NCBI GenBank assembly: GCA_963576785.1
Contig: OY756140.1
Span: 2,108,001-2,172,000, forward strand
Direction of reading: 5' to 3'
DNA from: Chlorophyllum brunneum
Taxonomy: Eukaryota > Basidiomycota > Agaricomycetes > Agaricales > Agaricaceae
DNA length: 64,000 bases
Positions 9,992 through 19,978 of the stretch are shown here, piece after piece. The notes beneath the pieces were generated by a model. The model did not search any database, had not been told where the DNA came from, and saw only the letters and a program-made list of their open reading frames with translations. A program made the position numbers and the translations under genes. The first letter of the stretch is position 1. Each line of letters begins with the position of its first letter.

Positions 9992-11820
9992 TCAGTCCAG
10001 ACGCCGCCTCTTCTCCCGATACCCATCCTCCGAACGTTCTCTTGTTCGTCTTCTTCCATTGGCTCTATCTTGGTCTTTCACGTGAGGCGATCTAGACCGC
10101 GAAAAGGGTCGATAGCCACCCCGATCTCGATGGCCATCGTGCCTATACCCTCCGTCACTTGTGTACCATCCCGAATCTCTTCCGTATTGATCCCTGTCGT
10201 CCTCTCGCCTGTATCTGTCATCTCTGTCCCTGTATCTATGTCCGCTATCATCTCCGCGTAATCGTGAACTTGCTGTGACCGAATTCGCACCAGTCCTCTC
10301 CAAATTCTGCGGGCAATCTGCGAGGAATATGGGTAGGCTCAGGTGAAAAACGAAACAGAGAAAATAAATACCTTTCTTCAAATGTGGGCTGCCACAAAGG
10401 AAACAACCTCCAGACTCCGTTCCAGTCCCTCCGTGCTTCACAGGAGCCGCGCCACCAAATCCACCATTGCCAGCAGTAGTATCCTGGTCCAACAAGTGGG
10501 TATACTTGGTACGGCTCCTCTTGCCAAAGTTCTTGACTTGCATAACTTTAGGAAGTAGAGACACATCGACAGTCGACTCTGTTGCTTCCGTATAATCGCG
10601 TCTTTTGAGAATCTCTTCATCCTACAGACATCGTTAGTTTAAACTACTGTAGGTCATTCAAAATCAAGCAAACCTGGTGAAAGGCACCCTTATGCCAATA
10701 TTTTTGTAAGAACTTTTGGCTACCGTTTGATTTCTCCGCCCTGGACTTTTCTGCTCTTTCCGTATCCTCCCTAAGCCGCTGCTCTTCCGGCAACGCTCTC
10801 CTTCTCTCAATCTCTTCTCTTTCTTGTTCCCTGAGTAATTCCTCCTCCTTCTCCTTCTTGATTCGACTTAGCTCACGTAGACGCCAAGCCTCAAATTCAC
10901 CAGTAGGATCCAGACCATCAGTATCGTCAACGTCTGGGACTTCATCTTCCTTTTCCTCTGCGACGACAATAAATATCGTATATCCAAGTTGAAGGGAATT
11001 GGCTTACTTTCGGCAAGTTCTCTCCGTATACTTTCAGCAACCATGTCATGACTCTGCTTTCGTCTTTCTTCCGCTTCTTGTTCCCTCTGCCGCTGCATCT
11101 CCTCTGAATCTTCTGCGAGAGCCTCCTTCTCCGCTATTGTTACACGTGCAAGTCTGATAGTTGTGGATAAGTAATAACGATGATATTGCCCTTAAGAAAT
11201 GCACATGCTTTGGTACGAAAACTGGCCTAAACAGAGGTTTAGGGGCCCGTTCTTCCAACTCGCTCTCATCTTCGCTGGACTGAGAGAAAATTGAGTGGGG
11301 TCACATCTCGGTCGAACACAGGATTACTAACCTCTTCCTCAGATTCTTCTTTTCCTGGTGGACCTTCCTCCTCCTCCTCCTCCTCCTCCTCCTCCTCGTC
11401 TTCCTCCGAAGATCCTGTCACCAATGACGATCAGGTGAACATTTAGTAGTCCCAAGAAACAAACACACCTTCACCCTCCATCTCAGTCTTCCCACTCTCT
11501 AACCGTCCAGCGACAGTGACCTTTCCCTCTCTACTAACACTAACGTTCTTCAAAGAAACGCTCAGGCTCTTCCCCTTCACTTCTACTCTCGCTTTAGACA
11601 GCTGCATTCCTTCATCCCCCTCTTCATCACTTCCACTCCCGCCTATATCCCCAGCTTCCTTAATCAAGACATCACCCTCTTCGCGTTCGAATCCATCTTG
11701 TGCCTGCTCATCGTCCGAGTCGGACTCGATTTCGGCCACACCCTTGGGAGCTTTGCCTTTCCAGTATCGCGCAGCTGGACGAGGTAGCCTAGGCGCTTGT
11801 TTTCGTTGCACTGTCGCCAT
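9992..11820 (-). CDS. MFAP1: Spliceosomal protein MFAP1 with CCHC zinc knuckle and RS-like tail
   Basis: MFAP1 is a component of the activated-spliceosome precursor (B complex) that contacts Prp38. The start is ATG 11820 (MATVQRKQ). The order is: an acidic linker with a long Glu run, [13 protein letters not shown], a charged coiled-coil-like region with [25 protein letters not shown], the [13 protein letters not shown] box, and the signature [11 protein letters not shown]...[28 protein letters not shown] split between entries of several exons. After the usual family end there is a CCHC zinc knuckle (C-x2-C-x3-H-x4-[14 protein letters not shown]), then a tail rich in R/D/Y/S ending in SRSRSP and RRRLD. 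Human MFAP1 lacks that knuckle and tail. One intron (11208-11154) appears to use a GC donor. Confidence 0.92.
11366..11397. repeat. (CTC)n trinucleotide microsatellite inside MFAP1
   Basis: About ten uninterrupted CTC units on the plus strand encode the Glu run of MFAP1 on the minus strand. Such tracts vary in length between strains. Confidence 0.9.
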
Positions 11821-12109
11821 ACGAGAATAAACAGAGAGGAGAGGCACAAGTAAGTGGATAAGTGGATAAGTAAGGTGTCACGACCAAACAAGGTGCAACA
11901 CCAGGCTGGAGATACCTAGCTGATCCGCCTGTAAAAGGCATGCAGGTAAGCTATAGATCATAGAGCTACGAACACGAAAATACAAAGTTGACCTATAATA
12001 CACAACAAATAGGATTGCAAGATCCAGATTTCCGTTGGAAGGTTCCGAAAACAAATAAAGTATTTCAAGGATACATAGTGCAATAGCTCATGAAAAAAAC
12101 CCCACAAGC

Positions 12110-14872
12110 TCAAACAAGTCCAAGAACGACGGTAGCCCTGAAGCTAACCTCCCTCCCGTGAGACCTCGCCTTTTTAGTGACAGGGGTAAATGCTTCAGCC
12201 TCCTCATCACCACCAATATCAACATACTCCTCCGACTTCAACGAACTCGACTTCCACCCCCAGCTCTGCCCAATCGAGAACACATCTGGTGCACTCGAGA
12301 ACCTCGTCTGCGAGGACCCGGTCGCGCTCGCACAGCTTACCATGAAATAAGCTGCAATCATGGCTCGTGGATCCCTGTATGGCTGACTGGGTGCGCGGAC
12401 AGTCCCACCGTTGCTAAAGCTGGCTATCGATGCGTTGGGAGGTGAGGGTGAGCTGGAGCCGGTTACAATAGGTGACGATGACCGAGCGGAGATCGTTGAG
12501 AACACGGTGCTCGGTGCATGCGCAAGAGGGTGAATTGAAGGTGAATAGTGGAGTAGGTTGTTGGGAGAACCGGAAGAAAACTGGGAAGATCCACCGCGGA
12601 AGTGGCGATCCCCACTCTGCACCAAGATGGGCTGTGATTCACTGCTGTCACGATTGTCTGTAGAGGTGGGAGGTGGGGTGTAGCAACTGGGTTGGGGTAT
12701 TGGATCAATGCTTGATTGACGGTGAACGTAGACGCCCAACTGAGTTTGACCTTGACCTTTCTTACGAATGATCTGAATATAGACGTTGAATAAACTTCCG
12801 GCATACCAAATGGTATTAGAATAAAGCCTGTTCTTCTCCTTTAGGACATCGTAGTCCCAGAATTCCACAGAGAAGCGACAGGGAGGGTGTGGAGACCACC
12901 AGGTCTTTCCGCTAGTATCAGATGAGACGCAGTCAGAACCCGTTTGTCTCGATGAAAGTAGGCCAAAAAACGTTGATTCCGAAGTTGCCAAAGGAAATAC
13001 CTGGGCGCTGCTCTGTTTATGTACAGTGCGCCCATTAGACGAATGGGAAGCGGCAACAGATGGAGAGTCGGTGAATTTAAACAATTCGTCCATGGACATG
13101 GGAGGACCGTCCACGGCGCCATTGAATGCTGTCCCATTATCGCCTATACGAAGAGAAGAGTCGCTTGGAACCGGATAATATGCCTTTTGGGCCTCAGAAT
13201 TCGACGACTTCGGTAGGTTGACACCGGCAATTTGAGAAAGAATGTCTGCCGTAGTCAACGTCACACCAAGTTCTTTTTCCTTTGGAGAGACTGACGGTAG
13301 TGGCGAACAAACTGAGGGGGGTAAAGATGTGACCTTGTGTCGGAATACAGACTGGCTCCAATGAGCTGCCTGTAGAACATAAAGTGGAACGAAAGGCTGC
13401 TTGGTTATTGGGGAAATGTCGCTTGATATGGCTATTATGTCCTCCATCGACTGGGGGGTTGACACAGTGAGCCCAACTTTCAGGAATTGCGGGAAGTAAT
13501 AGCGTACCATATTGCTATAATAGATGCCAGTCTTGAACATCGTGGACCATTCTAGCTCCTCCTCGGGTAATACACCTTCCGTTCGCCTCATTTCAACCAC
13601 GCTCCGAGCAAAGTCATAGCGATGGCGCTCATTCTTAACGAACAAGGTATCAGAAGCGACTAGGGCGGCAACCCACTTCGCACTTAGGCCTCCGCGACCC
13701 CAAATGATGACATCAGACCCAACTGAGGGCCGCACATTACTGGTAGTCGATGATTCTCCCGTCATAGGTGGCTTTCTGGAAAAGACAGGGATCGGTTGTC
13801 GCTGAGCAGTCTCATGCGAGAACATATCTACAGCCCATCTCGCCAACCAACAAGCACTGGCTTCTCCTATTTTGTTGGACACAGCACCGTAATGGCAGAC
13901 AATGTCTTCGTCATCTGGACCGACCCCATCTGTTGAGATGCTCTCATTGGATGAGGTGGTAGGAGAAAGGCGACAGGGATCGTCCCTCATGGCAAGTTCG
14001 GAGAGGAGATCGGAAAAGTCCTCGGGTTCGTGTGATTTACAGTCGTCTAGGGCTGGGCTCAAGCTGTCGGCTCCGTCGTCGATTGGATGTGCGATGTTTT
14101 CTAGACCAGCAGCACTCTCTGGGCCATCGAATGAAGGGTTGTGGGGAGCTAAAGGCTTTCCAAGGGCAAAGTTGAGATATGGAATAACAGTAGTAGGGCC
14201 AACGGTGCTAAGGATTGATGAGAGGGCTTGTGTCGCTACAGAAGGGATCGAGAGATAGATCGAGGTTGCGAGCAAGGAGAGTAGAAAACGGGGAGTGGCC
14301 AGGTGATGATGGGGTGGGGCAGATTCCGGATGTTGGGGTGTTGGGAACGACGGAGTAAGAGGGTGGGCTGCTGTGGGTACCAAGGACGAAGGCACGTGTA
14401 GGGGAGGACCTCCACCATAGAGGCGAGCAATGCAAACCCTAAGGGACGGTGAAAATATGATGGACAATGAATGGAGGATACGCACTCGAACGCTGTCCAT
14501 CATGGTGGACGATCAGCGCTGCACTTGGATGAGAACGGAAAGGGTATTTTCGTACCAGCTCTAGTGATGTTCCGGTCGGGGAACACGATGTCAACGATGT
14601 CACAACCATATTTTGAACACGGCTTGTTCAGAGAGGATTCGATGAAGCCAGCGGTGAAAAGGGACTGGAAAAAGCCCTAGAAGGAAGGAGTGAGGGGTGA
14701 GAGCGACTGGGACTAGTTGACTGACAGATTGGATCAGGACCAGACGATGGAGTCTGTAGACGGCAGACCAGGTGCCGCCAACGCGCACGGCGACATCGGG
14801 GGTCTTGGCTTGCAGGAAGGCGGAGTAGATATGGGCCTGGATGTCTGCGGGAGAGGGGGAGCAGGAGTTCAT
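12110..14872 (-). CDS. BTB/POZ domain protein of a basidiomycete-type family
   Basis: The N-terminus (MNSCSPSPADIQAHIYSAF, then a DVAVRVGGTWSAVYRLHR segment) is a BTB-like start. After short exons it continues through DIVFPDRNITRAAFE|VCIARLYGGGPPLHV, then a 790-residue last exon. That exon carries TPRFLLSLLATSIYLSIPSVA, a long acidic/Ser-rich insert, SVEFWDYDVLKEKNRLYSNT and WYAGSLFNVYIQIIRKKG, which looks like a second folded module. The join needs a 7-nt exon (14492-14486), described under findings. BTB proteins usually dimerise and often bridge substrates to cullin-3, but no cullin-specific feature is visible, so the role is unknown. It is divergent from TRS31 with 76 bp between start codons. 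Confidence 0.8.
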
Positions 14873-14948
14873 GGAGGGGCTGGAGGGCCAAGGAGGGCCA
14901 GGTCCTTAAGAGCCCATATCAGCCGTCCCACACAGACCCCGGACACCC
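14873..14948. promoter_or_regulatory. 76-bp divergent promoter between the BTB gene and TRS31
   Basis: Only 76 bp separate the two start codons, so transcription start elements and both 5' leaders must overlap here or extend into coding sequence. The region is G/C-rich without an obvious TATA box. Confidence 0.5.
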
Positions 14949-15851
14949 ATGGCCTACTCCCAACCACATCCTCGTCTCTCCGTCCTTTCAAACTCCTCCC
15001 AGTCCTCCGTCGACCAGTTCTCTCCCACATCCTCCTCCTCTGCACGCTACTCCCTCCCCTCAGCGCCCTCCATACACACCACCCTCGGCACTCCCAAGCC
15101 CACCCCAGGCCCCCGTCCCAATATCTATGACCGGAACCTCAACAAGACCCGGATAGCAGAGGTTTCTGCCTCTGCCTTTGCCTTTCTCTTCTCCGAGATT
15201 GTCCAATACACCCAAAAGCGTGTCGGAGGCATCAATGATCTGGAACGCAGGTACCCCTTCTCCCCCACACACCGCTGGTACCCACTCATCTCAATCTCAG
15301 GCTTAACACCTTGGGATACCGCATCGGCTCTCGCGTCCTTGAACTCATGGTTTGGCGGGCAGAATCCTCTTCCAAGACACCAAAGCGCGAGATCCGGCTG
15401 GTCCCCGCCCTGATGGTAATACATACTCAAGTCTGGAAGGCAGTCTATGGCAAACCTGCCGATGCGATCGAGAAGAGCGTGGAGAACGCCGATGAATGTG
15501 TGTATTCATAACTGCATGTCACTTCGGCTATCTCACCCCACATCTAATCCGATACCCCAGATATGATTATTGACAATGATCCACCCATTGAAAGGAACAT
15601 CTCCGTTCCCCGCGATATGGGCGGCTTAAGCTGCTCGTCTTTCACAGCTGGCATCGTTGAAGCCATCCTTGACGGTCTCGGCTTCGTACGTCCGTTTCCC
15701 CTCCCCCTAACCTTCAGCGCTTATATAATTCCCACAGCCCGCACGAGTGACGGCGCATTGCACGCCAACGGCTCAACACCCTTCCCGAACGACTATTCTT
15801 ATAAAACTAGAGAAGTCTGTACTTGAGCGAGAAGAGCTGCTAAAGCAATGA
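14949..15851 (+). CDS. TRS31: TRAPP complex subunit Trs31/TRAPPC5 (Bet3 family)
   Basis: This is a core subunit of TRAPP, the Rab1/Ypt1 exchange factor acting at the ER-Golgi and Golgi. A Ser/Pro-rich N-terminal extension (about 60 residues) precedes NIYDRNLNKTRIAEVSASAF and FLFSEIVQYTQKRV. Next come LNTLGYRIGSRVLELM, a REIRLVPALMVIHTQVWK segment, KSVENADE|YMIIDNDPP, and SCSSFTAGIVEAILDGLGFP with the Cys region that is palmitoylated in the Bet3 relatives. The end is LIKLEKSVLEREELLKQ, TGA 15849-15851. Introns fall after ERR, after NADE and after LGF, all with consensus ends. The family match is clear along the whole length. Confidence 0.93.
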
Positions 15852-16031
15852 TCCAATATGTTTCCACTCCCATGACCGGTCCGGCAATTATGTGGTGTTC
15901 GAGGTCCTTGCACCTCCGGACCCATCTGACGCACACGGTTACGTGCAGCACATCAGCTCTCGGAGCTTTTATCAAAGGACTCCAAAAACAGCGAAAATAA
16001 GACACACCCGTGATCCTTGTGGTCACTGAAC

Positions 16032-17139
16032 ATGGTTCAAATCAACTCTATCCATATAACACCTCCTCTGCTGAACTCTTCCTGCGCGTGGTCTTCGGAT
16101 CTCGCCCAGCTCAGGGCACTATATGATTCGCCCTATACTGGTGCCATCACCACACGCACCGCTACTCCAAATGGGTACAACGAAAACGACTCACACACCG
16201 TCCGTCGTGTTGATTAGCCCCCAACGCCTCAATGTGCTCACAATATTTTAGTTTGCCTTTACAAACGCCACCATCTCTTCAATCAATTCTTACGGGTACT
16301 CCCCACACCCTTTTACGCAGTACCTTGCTTGGATTGAAGAACTCTTGGTGACGGCAGCAAAGTACAAACCCATCATCGTCAGCATCACCAGCGACATTGA
16401 TGACCCTACCTCCCTTGCTTCAATGGTCAACCAGCTACAAGACCTCCGAAAAAAGCTGGCCGATCAGGAAGACAACGGAAATGCTCGGGTCGCAATCGAA
16501 CTCAATACCTCCTGCCCGAACATCAAGGACTCTCCACCTCCAGGGTACGACTTTGAATCCCTGAGTCCACTTCTTCAAGTTCTTCGTGAAGCATATACCG
16601 AGGATCCCACCCTCACCATTGGCCTCAAGCTGCCTCCCTTGGTCCATGAACAGCAGTTCCATTCCATTCTTAATCGAATCAAGTCCCTGACTCCGGAAGG
16701 CCAATATCACAGTGCCGCCCCATCAGACCCTACGACCAGTGCCACTAGCCCATTCATCTCATTTTTGACATGTACAAACACTTTGGGAAACACACTCCTC
16801 TTCTCCGATCAAAGCATATCAGCAACATTTTCACCATTCCCACCGAATGTCGACTCGACTTCTATGGCGAATTACGCATTACCCACTGTATTGGGCGGCC
16901 TCGCGGGAGAGGCGTTGCATCCCCTAGCACTAGGAAATGTCTATCAATTCTCCCGAATTCTCAAAGAGTCGGACAGGGACTGGCTTTCCCTCTCCGAAAT
17001 CAAGATTATTGGCGTCGGTGGTGTCACGTCCAAGAAAGCGAGGGAGAGGATGACAAAGGCTGGCGCGGATGCAGTGGCTTGTGCGACCCTTTTCGGCAAA
17101 GAAGGCGTCATGGCATTCGAGATCCTGAGCCAAGACTAG
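16032..17139 (+). CDS. URA1: Class 1A-type dihydroorotate dehydrogenase
   Basis: The enzyme oxidises dihydroorotate to orotate in pyrimidine synthesis. Two exons are split after DSHT (or DSHTVRR); the second restarts FAFTNATISSINSYGYSP, the segment before the active site. Signature pieces are IELNTSCPN, containing the Cys general base of class 1 enzymes, KLPPLVHEQQF, LTCTNTLGN, LGGLAGEALHPLALGNV and IIGVGGVTSKKARERM, the FMN-phosphate site, plus a final Ala/Gly-rich helix and KEGVMAFEIL. There is no mitochondrial presequence or membrane segment, so it should be cytosolic and not the quinone-linked class 2 enzyme. In Saccharomyces the related Ura1 uses fumarate; this is inferred here only from family. 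The exact donor is one of two in-phase options. Confidence 0.88.
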
Positions 17140-17384
17140 TTATATATTCCGGTAGATTACGACTACGTTTTCATCGCTGTACAAATATGTGAAAAGTCGG
17201 GATATAAACACGAAAGAAACAATAGTGAAAGTTAATGCGGTGTATATGCATGTGGACAGGATATGTGGTGATGGTCCCTAAAGATAATGGAGTAGATGGT
17301 AAAAATGAGGTACAGTGGATTTCCAGGAAGCTAATGCTACAGCCAGTAACGTGAGTGAAATTGCATTGTTGGTGAACTTATGTG

Positions 17385-18883
17385 TCATAAAGCTGTGATC
17401 GGCGACCCCGAGCGAACCGGTGAAGCGGAAGCGTTGGAAGTGGAATTGGACCAGGACTCGTAGACGCCGGGTGTTGGGACTGCAACGTTTGCAAGGGCTC
17501 CTGTAACCTCTTCTGGGTGATATGTGCTCCAGTCGACTGCACCCGGAATATATTGGGGTCCAAGCGTGTAGGGAGCATGGGTAGGTCCTCTTACACTCGT
17601 GGCCGAATACTGAGGGTAGTGCGAAGATTCCGGGTAATGCTGCTTAAAGGCAACATCGTACGGTGTCAAAGGGAAGTCCTTTGTGGGCCACTCGTATGTC
17701 TGCTGGAGTTGACCCTGTGGGCGTTGACGGTACTTGGTGCCTCGTTCGGGTTCGCGGGATACGTAGTCTTGGTTCGGGTTTGCCGGTGTAAAATACAGAT
17801 TATCAAAAGGTTCCAGCTGACTATTGATCGTTGTGAGCTGCGCCGGCGGCGTACATGTATATTCCAGGGCTGCGGTCTAGAAACATTTACATCAGCCAGT
17901 TTACCAGTAAAAACATTGCCTGTGCACACCGAAGATGGACGCTTGGAGGGTATCTGCGGCAGTTCGAGAGGGGGTAAAAGGGGGCTCCGGAAGGGCGGGT
18001 GCTCGTCAACCGGAACGTAATAACCAAGTTGGGGCTCAGGTACAAAATGCTGTTCCGAGGAGCGGAGAGAAGTAGACGAATGGGCGCGATCAGATGTCTT
18101 CTGCCTCTTTCGTTTCCTCTCTTCACGCTCCTCCAATGCTGTGCCTCCCTCAGACGACGTGGTAGGCATGTCACCTTCCATATGCCTCACCGCATGAGTC
18201 AGCTCCTCGCCTGACTTGCCAGTCTGAATCAATTTCGCAATCTTGTGGCACCGCTCGATTTCTTTGGGACTATTGCGTTTGACGTTTCGCTTCACGGGTT
18301 GTTTCGTGCGAGGGGTCGGCTTGAAGCGGTAATCCGGATAGGCAAGCGCATGCTGTTGTTTTTCAAGCTCTGCCCTTTGCCGCCACACATCCTTTTCGGC
18401 CTCAGGTAGCTCTGCCCAACACAGGCCGATAATACGGCTGATGTGTCTGTGATCTTTTTCAACCGTTTTCGCTAGACGCTTCTCCCGATGAAAGGCAGAG
18501 CGAAAGAGCATAAAAGCATTTCGAGGTCGAGGGATTCGTCCTTGGGCAAGAGCACGAGAGGCCGTCGGTCGGGGTGGTAAAGCACCCAGCGAGATGTCGA
18601 CTGGTGTATTAAACATAGCATAGTCCACCAGTGGAGGGGAGGAGAAGTCAAGGGACGTCGATTGGAGAGGGCCGAAAAGAAAGTGCGGCAATTGCGAACT
18701 ACCCGGTAACTCTAAAGACTGCAGTGCTGCATGTTCCATTGACGGTAAATGATGCGGGAAGTTGGAGCCGCTCGCATGATTATTCTCTGCCAGCGAGTAG
18801 ATGATTAGTATACCCGGACGGCGTCATATGCAAGTTTACATACGCTGTGAGAAGCTGTAATTGGGCTCGTAGCCTACGTCCAT
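17385..18883 (-). CDS. HMG-box transcription factor (MATA_HMG type)
   Basis: Exon 1 encodes MDVGYEPNYSFSQ and ends at a GTATGT donor; the intron has a perfect TACTAAT branch site. The single HMG box begins with RIPRPRNAFMLFRSAF at about residue 97 and runs through HISRIIGLCWAELPEAEK and YPDYRFKP, followed by a basic RTKQPVKRN block. This matches the sequence-specific fungal HMG boxes of mating-type and related regulators. An intron after KLADVN removes an otherwise open stretch and leads to a Pro/Tyr/Ser-rich C-terminus with an apparent activation-domain composition, ending PITAL at 17385. No pheromone or receptor genes are near, so this is probably not a mating-type locus. Confidence 0.85.
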
Positions 18884-19231
18884 GAAGCAGCAGTGAGAAA
18901 ATCAGAAGGTGGAAAAAAAGGCTGATGAACCGCATAGACCCGCGCTTGCATTGTTAACTAAATTATATACTTTTCCGAAGGATGTTACTTGGGTGTGTAA
19001 AGATGGGAATAGTGACATCCTTTTTACTCTTCACATCATCACAAATATACGCTCAAAATGGAAATGCTGGAACGCCTACCTGCCTTTTTGGGTATGGAAC
19101 AGGTTTGCTTGTCCTTGTTTGAGGTGATCCACGATGTAGCACCCTTGATCACGTCACAGCATGCCGCTTGCTTCCCGGCGATTATCCACAAGTCACGTGA
19201 AACAGTGTAATAGTCAAGCAAGCTATCGCTC
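18884..19231. other. Intergenic upstream of the HMG gene
   Basis: A fairly AT-rich flank upstream of the HMG-box start. I recognise no gene, repeat or RNA in it. Confidence 0.4.
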
Positions 19232-19661
19232 ATGCAGTCCACATCCTTCCTATCCTTGTGGGTTTCTGCACTGGGGGGCCTTCAGGCTTCATATCAATTT
19301 ACAGACGAGAAGGACGTATGCACCAAAGTGAAATATTTTGAACTACACCGCCGATCTGGGAACGTAATCATACTACTATTCATTGACGGGTCAAGGTGGA
19401 TCACACGCAAGTGGACCCTTGGGGACTGCGAACCAGATTAACCTCATTTACAAGCCCTACCACACCAGCACTGGTCAGCGGAATAAACTCGACGACTGTT
19501 ACTACAGTGAACAAATTGAATCCGAACGAATACTCCAAGAGCTCGATACCGCAACCCGGAGGTCCCTTTGCAGGTAGTGCGAATGGCTCCTGGAAGGTAA
19601 TTCAGCGGAATATTTACAGAGGTTTCGTTCAATAACGAGGGGGCTATCGGGATCCAATAAG
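19232..19661 (+). CDS. Possible small secreted protein (weak)
   Basis: ATG 19232 opens a signal-peptide-like start (MQSTSFLSLWVSALGGLQAS). A phase-0 intron with a GTATGC donor after EKD and an acceptor at 19396 would link it to a Thr/Ser-rich stretch with an N-glycosylation site (NSTT). A second in-phase intron could end the protein in VSFNNEGAIGIQ. The same DNA has equally long open frames on the minus strand, and I know no family for either reading. It faces the 3' end of the S1/P1 nuclease gene. Treat as a hypothesis only; the 19662-19978 remainder is unassigned. Confidence 0.25.
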
Positions 19662-19978
19662 GATCCAAATTCCTCTGCGGCCAGTTGAGTGCAGATTTCA
19701 TACGCAGTGCGGAGAAGTGGGTCACCCTGAAGAGCAAGAGGCAGAAGAAAGACGTATTGAGTGAGGGGCTTGTCTTCAAAAATCCATTAACGGCGGCTTG
19801 GGCCATGGCCATTTTCTCCAGAAAGCACGGATCCCAAAATGAGCAAGAAGGAAGAAGGAGTGGAGCATGTTAGCCACGGTGCGTATCCTGAGCAATCATT
19901 GATTATCAACGGTGAGTTACGCCACCCGAACGGACACTGTCATTGTATCTACATGAATCAGCTACAGTTGTCTTTCCT

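Noticed and set aside
14208..14435. Ser/Pro-rich frames within the BTB gene
   Set aside because: Overlap the large BTB exon in other frames and lack their own start context or family content.
17385..18883. HMG-box gene as a mating-type locus marker
   Set aside because: No pheromone, receptor, homeodomain or MIP gene lies nearby; HMG factors of this class are numerous in mushrooms.
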